64,000 nucleotides of DNA from Clostridioides difficile ATCC 9689 = DSM 1296. Lineage in GTDB: Bacteria > Bacillota > Clostridia > Peptostreptococcales > Peptostreptococcaceae. The translations under genes and the position numbers were made by a program. The notes under the pieces were generated by a model. It saw only the letters and a program-made list of their open reading frames with translations, made no database searches and was not told the origin of the DNA. Where the stretch lies: contig NZ_CP011968.1 of the NCBI RefSeq assembly GCF_001077535.1, positions 1,736,001-1,800,000 on the forward strand. The letters run 5' to 3'. Positions 25,088-33,871 of the stretch are shown piece by piece; positions within the stretch are counted from its first letter, which is position 1; each line of letters starts with the position of its first letter.

Positions 25088-25813
25088 ATGGATAAAAATA
25101 TAAGCAATGTTTCTCAAGATGGAATAGTTGAATTTAAAGGTGTAAACAAGAGTTATGGAACTAAGAATGTTTTAAAAAATATTGATTTAAATATACCAAA
25201 GGGAAAAATAGTCGGGCTGTTAGGACCTAATGGAAGTGGCAAAAGTACAATGATTAAGCTAATGAATGGATTATTACAGCCTGATAATGGTGAAATTATG
25301 ATAAATGGAATGAAACCATCCATAGATACTAAAAAAATAGTTTCATATTTACCAGAAAGAACTTATTTAAATGATTGGATGAAGGTATCAGATTTACTTA
25401 AGTTTTTCTATGATTTTTATAGTGATTTTGATGTTAGAAGAGCAAATGAGATGATTAAAAGCTTAGATATTGATGTAAATGAAAAGCTAAAGACAATGTC
25501 TAAAGGAACTAAAGAAAAAGTTCAACTTATTTTAGTAATGTCAAGAAATGCGAGCATATATATATTGGATGAACCTATAGGTGGTGTTGACCCAGCTGCA
25601 AGGTCATATATACTTAAGACTATATTAAAAAATTATTCTGAAGATAGTACTTTACTGATTGCTACCCACTTAATAAGTGAAATAGAAAACATATGTGATG
25701 AGATAATATTCATATCAAAAGGAGAAATAGTGTTACAAGGAGACGTTGAAGCAATAAGAGAAGAAAAAGGAAAATCTATAGATGCATTATTTAGGGAGGA
25801 ATTTAAATGTTAG
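25088..25813 (+). CDS. ABC transporter ATPase
   Basis: A 241-aa ATP-binding subunit with Walker A GPNGSGKS, a variant signature (MSKGTKEKVQL), Walker B IYILDEPIGGVD and switch His in ATHLISEIENI. The variant signature and overall look match the YtrB/BcrA-like ATPases that accompany YtrA regulators. AAAGGAG precedes the ATG two bases after the GntR stop. The end overlaps the permease gene by seven bases, so the three are co-translated. Confidence 0.92.
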   Translation: MDKNISNVSQDGIVEFKGVNKSYGTKNVLKNIDLNIPKGKIVGLLGPNGSGKSTMIKLMNGLLQPDNGEIMINGMKPSIDTKKIVSYLPERTYLNDWMKVSDLLKFFYDFYSDFDVRRANEMIKSLDIDVNEKLKTMSKGTKEKVQLILVMSRNASIYILDEPIGGVDPAARSYILKTILKNYSEDSTLLIATHLISEIENICDEIIFISKGEIVLQGDVEAIREEKGKSIDALFREEFKC

Positions 25814-26571
25814 GTAAATTATTAAAATATGAGTTAAAAGCAAGTGGAAGAATATTTATACCGTTATATATAGCCATATTGATAGTAGCTGTATTTAATG
25901 GAATATTTATGAATACAAATATACTTCAGGTACAGGGAATAGGAATACTAGTATTAACAAGTCTTTTTATGGCATTAGGAGTTTTAACTATTGTAGTTAC
26001 AATTCAAAGGTTTAGAAAAAATCTTTTGGGGGATGAAGGTTATTTAATGTTTACTCTTCCTGTTAGCACTAGTTCACTTATATTATCTAAATGTATAACA
26101 GCACTTATATACGCTGTACTTAGTTTTATAGTTGCAGTATTCACTTTTGGAGTTCTTATGCTTTTTGGTACTTCTGGAATTTTACTACCTGAAATTTTAG
26201 ATTTGTTTAACACTAGTTTTAAATGGATTTCTGAAAACTTTTTAGATATTTTATTATTAGTAGTAGTAATGTTTATTTCATATTCATCATTTATTTTGTT
26301 ATTATATACATCAATCTCAATGGGACAATTGCCAAAATTCAATAAACATAGAAACATAGTGGCATTTGCTTCTTTTATAGCTATAAATATAGTAATATCA
26401 ATTGTTGGAGATGCAGTTGGAAGCATCTTACCAAATGAAGATACAAATATGGTATATCATCTTTATCAGAGTCCTAGTTTTATGCTTGCAATACTTGGTA
26501 GTCTTGTAGTTGCAATAGCGTTATTTTTCGCTACAAAATTTATATTAGATAAAAAATTAAATTTAGAATAA
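25807..26571 (+). CDS. ABC transporter permease
   Basis: A 254-aa membrane protein with six predicted membrane segments. The stretch VTIQRFRKNLLGDEGYLMFTLPVSTSSLILSK between segments 2 and 3 is the same kind of 'YL(M)(L/T)LP' element seen in the permeases of the first GntR operon, which makes it a distant relative. AGGGAGG inside the ATPase gene serves as ribosome site. Probably an export or defence role against membrane-active compounds; no direct evidence. Confidence 0.85.
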   Translation: MLGKLLKYELKASGRIFIPLYIAILIVAVFNGIFMNTNILQVQGIGILVLTSLFMALGVLTIVVTIQRFRKNLLGDEGYLMFTLPVSTSSLILSKCITALIYAVLSFIVAVFTFGVLMLFGTSGILLPEILDLFNTSFKWISENFLDILLLVVVMFISYSSFILLLYTSISMGQLPKFNKHRNIVAFASFIAINIVISIVGDAVGSILPNEDTNMVYHLYQSPSFMLAILGSLVVAIALFFATKFILDKKLNLE

Positions 26572-26584
26572 ATGTTTTTATATG

Positions 26585-26618
26585 GAGCTATCTTTTGAGT
26601 AATGTTAAAAGATGGCTC
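26585..26618 (+). terminator. Terminator after the second GntR/ABC operon
   Basis: Stem GAGCTATCTTTT (26585-26596) with AAAAGATGGCTC (26607-26618), one G-T pair, followed by TTATTATTT. Confidence 0.7.
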
Positions 26619-26792
26619 TTATTATTTATGTAGTTAATTCATGTATATAATATGAATAGTGTTTTATTTCTAGTTAAATATATACATATGTTGTATAATG
26701 ATATTGCGTGTAAAAATTTGTAAGAATAACTATACACTTTATATAAGTTATATCAAGAAAATTTAAAAATATATGGATTTGAGGGAGAAGAT

Positions 26793-28043
26793 ATGAAAAG
26801 TTATACAAAGGCTAAGTGGAGTGTTTGGGGTATAATTACATTTTCATTTGTTTTAGTATTATTTTTAAGGATGTCAACTGCTGTTGTTTCAGACAATTTA
26901 GCAAATGAGTTAGGTTTTAATTCTATACAAATTTCAAATATAGCATCCTTTTGCCTATATGCATATGCATTTATGCAAATACCTGCAGGAATTTTGATTG
27001 ATAAATATGGAGCAAGAAAAATTAGCAGTCTTGGAATAATAATGGCAAGTTTAGGGTCAATTTTATTTGGTTTGATTCAAAGTATAGAATTAGCATATAT
27101 TTCTCGTGTAATTGTAGGGGCAGGAACATCAGTAATATTACTTTGTATTTTAAAAATTCAAGGGAGATGGTTTAATAAGTCAGAATTTGCTTCTGCAACA
27201 GCTAAATTTTCATTTGTAGGAAATTTAGGTGGAGTTCTTGCTACTTTTCCACTTGTGTTTTTGTCTGAACTTGTTGGTTGGAGAAATTCATTTTTATTAA
27301 TCGGTATAATTGGTGTTGTAATTGGATGTTTTATGTATATTATTGTTAGAGATACACCAAAAGAGTATGGATTCAATGTAGATACTGAACCCTATGAAAA
27401 GTCAGAGAAGGTTAATATTGTTGATGGTATTAAGTCTGTTATAAAGAACAAATCAACATGGTATAATTCAATGATAATGTTCTCTTTTGTTGGTCTTACA
27501 AGTGCATTTATAAGCTTGTGGGGAGTAAGATACATAATGGACGTTTATGGTGTGAGTAAGAGTTTTTCTGCGTTTATAGTATCATTTTTTACATATGGAT
27601 TTATATTTGGTTCAATAATTATGGATTTTGTATTTGCTAAAATAAGGTCTAGCAAATTTAATATAATAAAATTTGGAGCAATGATAGATTTGTTTATATG
27701 GATTGTAATTGTAGTTGTATACCAGGTAAAACCACCAATTATAGTTTTACCAATATCATTCTTTATTATGGGATGTATAGTTATGTCACATCTACAGGTT
27801 TTTAATGATACCAAGTATAAAAATAAAGAAATTTATTCTGGACTGGCAACTAGTGTTATTAATACTTTTGAATTTATAGGAAGTGGAATTATTAATTTGA
27901 TTATAGCTATCTCTTTACAAGTAAATTCATATAATATAGTTGATGGATATAAAAAAGGTTTTGTAGTATTTATAGTACTAAGTATTATAACTATAGTATC
28001 ATCTCATATAGGGGTAAAAAATGATGATTTTAAGGCTATATAG
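26793..28043 (+). CDS. Major facilitator superfamily transporter
   Basis: A 416-aa transporter with twelve hydrophobic segments. The MFS motif A-like loop GILIDKYGARKIS follows segment 2, and a central loop of about 25 residues (RDTPKEYGFNVDTEPYEKSEK) separates the two halves. The RDTPKEYGFN element is common in the anion/organic-anion and hexuronate-type MFS groups, but the substrate is not fixed. GAGGGAG precedes the ATG. Monocistronic. Confidence 0.85.
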   Translation: MKSYTKAKWSVWGIITFSFVLVLFLRMSTAVVSDNLANELGFNSIQISNIASFCLYAYAFMQIPAGILIDKYGARKISSLGIIMASLGSILFGLIQSIELAYISRVIVGAGTSVILLCILKIQGRWFNKSEFASATAKFSFVGNLGGVLATFPLVFLSELVGWRNSFLLIGIIGVVIGCFMYIIVRDTPKEYGFNVDTEPYEKSEKVNIVDGIKSVIKNKSTWYNSMIMFSFVGLTSAFISLWGVRYIMDVYGVSKSFSAFIVSFFTYGFIFGSIIMDFVFAKIRSSKFNIIKFGAMIDLFIWIVIVVVYQVKPPIIVLPISFFIMGCIVMSHLQVFNDTKYKNKEIYSGLATSVINTFEFIGSGIINLIIAISLQVNSYNIVDGYKKGFVVFIVLSIITIVSSHIGVKNDDFKAI

Positions 28044-28138
28044 TGTTTTATTAATAGTTTAATTTAGTATTATATTTTGCATATATATAACAAATAGTTT
28101 GCATTTTCCTAATATGTATAATTGGAATATAAATCTTG

Positions 28139-28167
28139 TTTACTATGTACAAATGGTATTGTATTAT
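28139..28167 (+). promoter_or_regulatory. Possible promoter of the MscS gene
   Basis: TTTACT (28139-28144), 17-base spacer, TATTAT (28162-28167), 67 bases before the ATG. Moderate match. Confidence 0.45.
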
Positions 28168-28233
28168 ATTAAATAGAAAATAAGAACTTTAAACTATAAT
28201 ATTGGTTCTAAAATATAAGGTAAGGAGTTTTTT

Positions 28234-29118
28234 ATGGATACGACGAAAATAGATGATATAAGCAAGTTAGATTTAAATAATTTAGATATTAATAAGATGG
28301 ATATGGGAGGTATAATGGAAAGTCTGCTAGAATGGGCTACTACAAGCGGAGTAAAACTTATAATAGGCATACTTATACTTTCTATTGGATTTAAAATAAT
28401 AAAAAAATTTGTAAACCATGTTATGTTATTACTTAGTAAAAGAGATATTGATTTAACTTTAAGAAAGTTTTTAAAGTCTCTTCTTTTGAGTGTACTTAAA
28501 GTTGCCGTTATAATCATTGTTCTGGAATATTGGGGAATGAGTTTGTCCAGTTTTGCTGCTGTGATAGCATCAGCAGGGGTAGCAATAGGTTTGGCTTTAC
28601 AAGGTAGTCTATCAAATTTTGCTGGAGGATTTATTATACTATTGATTAGACCTTTTAAAGTAGGAGATTACGTAGAAGCAGCAGGTCATGGAGGAACGGT
28701 TGAACAAATAGGTCTTTTTTATACACAATTGGTTACTCCAGATAATAAACAGATACTTATACCTAATGGTTCTGTATCAAATGATAGTCTAATAAACTAT
28801 TCAGCAAAGAATACTAGACGAGTTGATTTGACTTTTAGTGTAGGGTATGAAGATGATATACTACATGTTAGAAGAGTACTTAAAGATATTGTTAATAATC
28901 ATAAATTAATAATAAATGAACCAGAACCATTTATAGGAGTAGTAGAACATGGAGATAATGCTATTAAATTTGCAACTAGAGTTTGGTGCAAGACAGAAGA
29001 TTATTGGACAATTTATCTTGATTTACTAGAAGAGGTTAAAGTTAAGTTTGACGAAGAAGGAATTACGATTCCATATCCTAAAATGGATTTAACGGTAAAA
29101 GAATTAAACAAAATTTAA
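28234..29118 (+). CDS. Small-conductance mechanosensitive channel (MscS family)
   Basis: A 294-aa channel that opens on membrane tension to release solutes after osmotic downshock. After an acidic N-terminus (DDISKLDLNNLDINKMD), three membrane segments lead to the pore helix AVIASAGVAIGLALQGSLSNFAGG with the usual Gly/Ala packing. The beta-domain motif RPFKVGDYVE and the LIPNGSVSN segment follow. The length is that of E. coli MscS. TAAGGAG precedes the ATG. The MITE-like repeat downstream carries its likely terminator. Confidence 0.94.
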   Translation: MDTTKIDDISKLDLNNLDINKMDMGGIMESLLEWATTSGVKLIIGILILSIGFKIIKKFVNHVMLLLSKRDIDLTLRKFLKSLLLSVLKVAVIIIVLEYWGMSLSSFAAVIASAGVAIGLALQGSLSNFAGGFIILLIRPFKVGDYVEAAGHGGTVEQIGLFYTQLVTPDNKQILIPNGSVSNDSLINYSAKNTRRVDLTFSVGYEDDILHVRRVLKDIVNNHKLIINEPEPFIGVVEHGDNAIKFATRVWCKTEDYWTIYLDLLEEVKVKFDEEGITIPYPKMDLTVKELNKI

Positions 29119-29224
29119 TTTTTTAATATAGTGTTTAAATTTAAGAATATCATATAGATATACTTATAAGGTTTGTAAAAAATTAATAAGTACTGTTATT
29201 TTGTAAGTAAAAATATAAAAAAAT

Positions 29225-29338
29225 GGGAGTGTCTCAAAATGAACTTTTTAGTTCATGAGGCACTCTTTTTGTACGAAATAAAATATATTTTTATTATTTC
29301 AACAATGAAAAAGAGGCTTGTTTCCATTTTGAGACAGT
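29225..29338 (+). repeat. MITE-like dispersed repeat, copy 2 (intact ends)
   Basis: About 114 bases with terminal inverted repeats: GAGTGTCTCAAAATGAA at the left and TTCCATTTTGAGACAGT at the right, about 14 of 17 positions complementary. It is homologous to 16663-16784. There is no coding capacity, and I found no clear target-site duplication. The left half folds into a hairpin (29227-29265) with T's after it. Confidence 0.6.
29227..29270 (+). terminator. Terminator hairpin within repeat copy 2
   Basis: GAGTGTCTCA...TGAAC pairs with GTTCA-TGAGGCACTC (three-base bulge), followed by TTTTT. Likely end of the mscS transcript. Confidence 0.65.
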
Positions 29339-29479
29339 ATAATTTTTATGTAACTTTAATTTTAGTAAATATAAAGTTTTAAAATTGATAAAATAGGAGG
29401 AATTTTTAATATAAAAGGGTAAATAAAGGGTTTAGAGGGCATAATATAGAATAAATTAATATATTTAAGGAGGGTTTTT

Positions 29480-30097
29480 ATGTGTAAAAAAACGTATTTA
29501 TTAGTGGTAAGTATGCTTATAGCGGGTTTATTAACTGCATGTAGTGGGAGTCCAACTAAGGATTCAGGACAAGCACAAGATAATACAAAAAAGGAGGCAA
29601 ATGCATCAAATAACGCTTTAAAAGATGAAAAAAATAATGAAAATTTAATGGAACAAGATTTTAAAGTGCCATACACAGATGCAATAAACATATTTAAAGA
29701 TAAATATAAGGATGCTGATATAGTAGATTTAAGTCTTGAGAGAGATTTAAATAAATTTGTTTATACTGTGGAAGGTGTAGATGATAATAATGAATATAAG
29801 ATGAAAATTGATGCTAATACAAAAGATGTATTAGAAGATAAAACAGAAAAGTTGGATTCAGAAGATTTAAATGGAGTTGCTAGAAAAGAAAAATTAGATT
29901 TAAATGACATAATGACACCTCAACAAGCTATGGAAATTGCATTAAAAGAACAAAATGGAATAGTTAAAGAATGGAGTTTAGACAAAGATTTAGATGTTAC
30001 TTTTTATAAAATAAGAATAGATAAAGATAAAAATGAATATGACATAAAAGTAGATTCTAAAAAGGGAACTGTATTGAAGGTAGAAAAAGAAGATTAG
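29480..30097 (+). CDS. PepSY-domain lipoprotein
   Basis: A 205-aa lipoprotein with a type II signal peptide: MCKKTYLLVVSMLIAGLLTAC, lipobox LTAC with Cys21 lipidated. An acidic, Lys/Asn/Asp-rich linker (22-60) leads to two PepSY repeats, about 63-115 (YTDAINIFKDKYKDADIVDL...YKMKIDANTKDVLED) and about 133-204 (MTPQQAMEIALKEQNGIVKEWSL...YDIKVDSKKGTVLKVE). PepSY proteins often restrain proteases or bind cell-wall components; the partner here is unknown. AAGGAGG precedes the ATG. Confidence 0.9.
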   Translation: MCKKTYLLVVSMLIAGLLTACSGSPTKDSGQAQDNTKKEANASNNALKDEKNNENLMEQDFKVPYTDAINIFKDKYKDADIVDLSLERDLNKFVYTVEGVDDNNEYKMKIDANTKDVLEDKTEKLDSEDLNGVARKEKLDLNDIMTPQQAMEIALKEQNGIVKEWSLDKDLDVTFYKIRIDKDKNEYDIKVDSKKGTVLKVEKED

Positions 30098-30204
30098 AAG
30101 ATTTAAACTATCTTTAAAATAATTTCTTTTTTGAATAAATTTTGTTTAAAATATAACAAGCAGGGTATAAAGAGACTAAATAACTATTTTAGGAGGAGTA
30201 CGGT

Positions 30205-32736
30205 ATGTCATTGAAATCACTAAAAATAAAAGAAAATTTATATTGGGTAGGTTCGCTTGACCCTGATTTAAGAGTATTTGACATAATTATGTATACACCT
30301 TATGGAACTACTTATAATTCATATGTATTAAAAGGAACAGAAAAAACAGTTTTATTTGAGACAGTTAAAGATAAGCATTTTGACAATTATATTGAAAGAT
30401 TAAATGATTTAAATATAGATTTTGAAAAAATAGACTATATTGTTGTAAGTCATACTGAACCAGACCATGCAGGAAGCGTTGAAAAGCTTTTGGATTTAGC
30501 TAAAAATGCAAAAGTAGTAGCTTCAGAAACAGCAATTAAATATCTTAAGGAAATCGTAAACAAAGACTTTGAATATGTTGCAGTTACAGATGGAGATACA
30601 TTATCAATTGGGGACAAAACTTTAGAATTTTTCTCTGTACCTATGCTTCATTGGCCAGATACCATATACACATATATAAAAGAGGATAAAACTCTTGTAA
30701 CATGTGATTCATTTGGTAGTCACTATAGTAATGATAAGATAGTAAATACACTTGATGAAAATGAAGAAAAGGATTACTTGGATGCTTTAAGATACTATTA
30801 TGATTGTATAATGGGTCCATTTAAACCATCTATGGTAACTGCTATAGAAAAGATAAAAGATTTAGATATAGATACTGTATGTCCAGGTCATGGTCCAGTA
30901 TTAACTGAAAATCCTAGAAAAATTATAGACCTTTATTACAACTGGAGTGTAAATGAACAAATAAAGTTAGAAAAAGAAGTTACAATTTGTTATGTTTCTG
31001 CACATGGATATACAAAGATTATGGCAGAAGCTATAAAAGCATATATTGAAAAAAATAGCAACTATAAAGTAAATTTATTTGATGTAATAGAGCATAAGCA
31101 AGAAGATATTTTGGCAAAAATAGCAGTATCACAAGGTGTATTATTTGGAACACCAACAATATTAGGAGATGCGTTAAAGCCTATATGGGATATATTAATA
31201 TCGTTAAACCCAGTTCTTCATGGTGGAAAAGTTGCTTCAGTATTTGGTTCATATGGATGGAGTGGAGAAGGTATAGAAAATGCTATGGAGAGAATAAGTC
31301 AGCTTAGAATGACAGCAGTAAAACCTTTTGCTGTTAACTTTAAACCATCAAATGAAGAGATTGATAAATTACATTCTTATACAGGTAAATTCCTAGATAA
31401 GTTAAATTCTACTTTTGGAAGTAAAAAGAAAACTAAGAAATTTAAATGTGTAATTTGTAATGAAGTTTTTGAAGGTGATAGTGCTCCTAGTGTATGCCCT
31501 GTATGTGGAGCTAAGGAAGACCAATTTATAGAAGTTGAAGAAGATGAAGTTACTTTTAGAAAAGATACTGATGAATATTTCGTAATAGTAGGAAATGGAG
31601 CAGCTGGTTTTTATGCAGCAGATGCTATAAGAAAAAGAAATAAAACTTGTAAGATAACTATGATTTCTAATGAAGATGAGTTGACTTACTATAGACCTGC
31701 ACTTTCTGATGGTATAAATGAAGAACTTGGTTCAGATTTCTACATGGAAGATAAAGATTGGTATGATAAAAATAATATAGTAGTAATATTAGGAACGAAT
31801 GTAGATAAATTAGATGAAGTGAATAAAACTATTATAGTGAATGATGGAGCTATTAAATTTGATAAGCTTGTAATAGCTACAGGAAGTAGAAACTTTATAC
31901 CACCAATTAAGGGTCATGATTTAGAAAATGTGTTTACTCTTAGAAATATAAAAGATTTATATAGTGTAAAAGAAGCACTAGAAAAATCTAAGAAAGTTGT
32001 AGTGATTGGTGGCGGTTTATTGGGACTTGAAGCTGCATGGGAATTTAGACTAAAAGGATTAGAAGTAGTAGTAGTTGAAGCCATGGATAGCATACTATCA
32101 AAACAACTTGATAAAGAAGGTAGTAAAATATTAGAACAATGTGTAAGAGATACAGGAATAGATGTAAGATTGGGTGTAGCAGTTGATGGTATTGAAGGTG
32201 ATGGAAAAGCTCAAAAAGTTGTATTTAAAGATGGAGATAGTGTTGACTGTGATATGGTAGTATTTTCAATTGGTGTAAGAGCAAACACTCAAATGGTTCA
32301 GGATACATCTGTAAAAATTGATAGAGGTATTGTTGTAGATAAGACATTACAGACAAATATTAAAGATATATATGCTTGTGGAGATGTTGCACAAGTGGGA
32401 AATATTAGTTTAGCAATATGGCCATCTTCAGTAGAAATGGGAAAAATAGCAGGGGCAAATGCAAGTGGAGATAATTTGACATTTGAAAGTGAAGTATATC
32501 CAGTTTCATTAGATGCAATGAATGTAAAAGTATTTAGTATTGGTAATATACAAAATTTTGATAAAGAAATTTCATCAAAAGATGAAGGTCAAAGAATATA
32601 TAAAAAATTATTTATGAAAGATGGTTCATTAGTTGGAGCTATACTTATAAATGATTTAAGCTGTACTGTTAAATTGATAAGATTAATATCTGAAAAAGGT
32701 GATTTTGAGGATATTATGAAGGCTGATATACTATAA
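30205..32736 (+). CDS. fdpF: Four-domain flavodiiron protein (FDP-rubredoxin-NAD(P)H oxidoreductase fusion)
   Basis: An 843-aa soluble enzyme that should reduce O2 to water with NAD(P)H. Domains in order: a metallo-beta-lactamase-like diiron site (1-250; HTEPDH at 83-88, then HWPDT, CDSFGSH, CPGHGP), flavodoxin (about 258-400), rubredoxin (about 415-450; CVIC and CPVCG), and an FAD/NAD oxidoreductase (about 460-843; GNGAAG and GGGLLG dinucleotide folds, ending in YACGDVAQ). The electron path NADH to FAD to rubredoxin to FMN to diiron is held in one chain. I recall it as FdpF of C. difficile, needed for low-O2 tolerance. AGGAGG precedes the ATG. Confidence 0.95.
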   Translation: MSLKSLKIKENLYWVGSLDPDLRVFDIIMYTPYGTTYNSYVLKGTEKTVLFETVKDKHFDNYIERLNDLNIDFEKIDYIVVSHTEPDHAGSVEKLLDLAKNAKVVASETAIKYLKEIVNKDFEYVAVTDGDTLSIGDKTLEFFSVPMLHWPDTIYTYIKEDKTLVTCDSFGSHYSNDKIVNTLDENEEKDYLDALRYYYDCIMGPFKPSMVTAIEKIKDLDIDTVCPGHGPVLTENPRKIIDLYYNWSVNEQIKLEKEVTICYVSAHGYTKIMAEAIKAYIEKNSNYKVNLFDVIEHKQEDILAKIAVSQGVLFGTPTILGDALKPIWDILISLNPVLHGGKVASVFGSYGWSGEGIENAMERISQLRMTAVKPFAVNFKPSNEEIDKLHSYTGKFLDKLNSTFGSKKKTKKFKCVICNEVFEGDSAPSVCPVCGAKEDQFIEVEEDEVTFRKDTDEYFVIVGNGAAGFYAADAIRKRNKTCKITMISNEDELTYYRPALSDGINEELGSDFYMEDKDWYDKNNIVVILGTNVDKLDEVNKTIIVNDGAIKFDKLVIATGSRNFIPPIKGHDLENVFTLRNIKDLYSVKEALEKSKKVVVIGGGLLGLEAAWEFRLKGLEVVVVEAMDSILSKQLDKEGSKILEQCVRDTGIDVRLGVAVDGIEGDGKAQKVVFKDGDSVDCDMVVFSIGVRANTQMVQDTSVKIDRGIVVDKTLQTNIKDIYACGDVAQVGNISLAIWPSSVEMGKIAGANASGDNLTFESEVYPVSLDAMNVKVFSIGNIQNFDKEISSKDEGQRIYKKLFMKDGSLVGAILINDLSCTVKLIRLISEKGDFEDIMKADIL

Positions 32737-32753
32737 TTTAAATACATTAAAAT

Positions 32754-32815
32754 AAAAAGGAGTTGTCTCAAAATTGATTTTTTTCTAATCAAATTTTAAA
32801 TTCAACTCCTTTTTT
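32754..32815 (+). terminator. Terminator after fdpF
   Basis: AAAAAGGAGTTG (32754-32765) pairs with CAACTCCTTTTT (32803-32814); an inner GATT/AATC stem is also possible. T run at the end. The GTTGTCTCAAAAT start resembles the MITE-like repeats, but the rest does not. Confidence 0.8.
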
Positions 32816-33169
32816 GAATTTTTATATAAAATAACATGGAAATTTTAGTAATGTCTGTGGTTACATACATAGGTTTAATTATTTTTTATATGGATTGTCT
32901 CTGGTATAATAAATTGAATTGTGTTTGACTGATAGATATTTTTATTGAAAGTTAATACCTGTTATGCGATAATAAGGACGTGTTAGGGGAGTTTTTATAA
33001 TAACAATTAATCTCAGTTTTTGTGTTCCAATGGTAGCATCAACACATTCTGATGTAGTAGTTCTTTTCTTATAAAAATTAGTTACAAATATGCTTGTAAT
33101 TATTTGATATGTAAATTTACCAATATTATAAATGATGACCTCGATAATAAGGAGAGTGAAAAATAATCT
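32816..33169 (+). other. vanR upstream region
   Basis: 354 bases without a gene. A dyad TTACAA-ATATGC-TTGTAA lies at 33082-33099. Its left half could act as a -35 box with TGATAT at 33105-33110 as a weak -10, which would put an operator on the vanRS promoter. AAGGAGAG precedes vanR. The base composition is less extreme than in the neighbouring spacers. Confidence 0.45.
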
Positions 33170-33871
33170 ATGAACGAAAATATTTTGATTGTGGATGATG
33201 AAAAAGAAATAGCAGATTTAATTGAAGTATATTTAAAAAATGAAGGTTTTACAGTATACAAGTTTTATACAGGTAAGGAAGCTCTAGAATGTATTGAATC
33301 TAAAAATTTGGATATGGCTATTTTAGATATTATGCTTCCTGATATTGATGGATTTCATATTTGCCAGAAAATTCGAGAAAAATACTATTATCCTATCATT
33401 ATGTTAACAGCTAAAATTGAAGATATAGACAAGATAATGGGTTTAACCATAGGTGCTGATGATTATATAACAAAGCCATTTAACCCTTTGGAAGTTGTTG
33501 CAAGAGTAAAGACACAATTAAGAAGATATATGCGATATAATAATTCTTATGAACAACAGTCGATAATTGTTAATGAGTATGATATTAAAGGATTGATTAT
33601 CAATAAAGAAACACATAAATGTAGTTTATTTGGGAAAGAAGTAGCATTAACACCGATTGAATTTTCTATTCTTTGGTATTTATGTGAACATCAAGGAAAA
33701 GTGGTTCCTTCTGAAGAATTGTTTGAAGCTGTATGGGGAGAAAAATATCTTGATAATAATAACACAGTTATGGCTCATATAGGGCGATTACGTGAAAAAA
33801 TTCATGAACCTTCTAAAAACCCGAAATTTATAAAAACTGTATGGGGAGTAGGTTATACAATTGAAAAGTAA
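33170..33871 (+). CDS. vanR: Response regulator VanR of the vanG-type cluster
   Basis: A 233-aa OmpR/PhoB-type regulator. The receiver domain has acidic residues DD at 9-10, phosphorylation site D53 in AILDIMLPD, T80 and K102; the C-terminal winged helix (about 135-233) ends in WGVGYTIEK. It should activate the vanG operon when phosphorylated by VanS. Residue 115 is Thr (ARVKTQLRRY), the form I recall as wild type; T115A was reported in strains with constitutive expression and raised vancomycin MIC. Its Arg codons include CGA and CGT, unlike the AGA-only neighbours. Confidence 0.95.
   Translation: MNENILIVDDEKEIADLIEVYLKNEGFTVYKFYTGKEALECIESKNLDMAILDIMLPDIDGFHICQKIREKYYYPIIMLTAKIEDIDKIMGLTIGADDYITKPFNPLEVVARVKTQLRRYMRYNNSYEQQSIIVNEYDIKGLIINKETHKCSLFGKEVALTPIEFSILWYLCEHQGKVVPSEELFEAVWGEKYLDNNNTVMAHIGRLREKIHEPSKNPKFIKTVWGVGYTIEK

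Larger units (their letters stand above)
29119..29479. other. Intergenic region with MITE-like repeat, copy 2
   Basis: 361 bases. 29225-29338 is the repeat described next. The remainder is AT-rich, with AGGAGG at about 29396-29402 that is not followed by a usable start, and AAGGAGGG just before the PepSY gene. Confidence 0.55.

Noticed and set aside
32754-32815. Third copy of the MITE-like repeat
   Set aside because: Only GTTGTCTCAAAAT is shared; the hairpin, middle and right end differ, so it is treated as an ordinary terminator.
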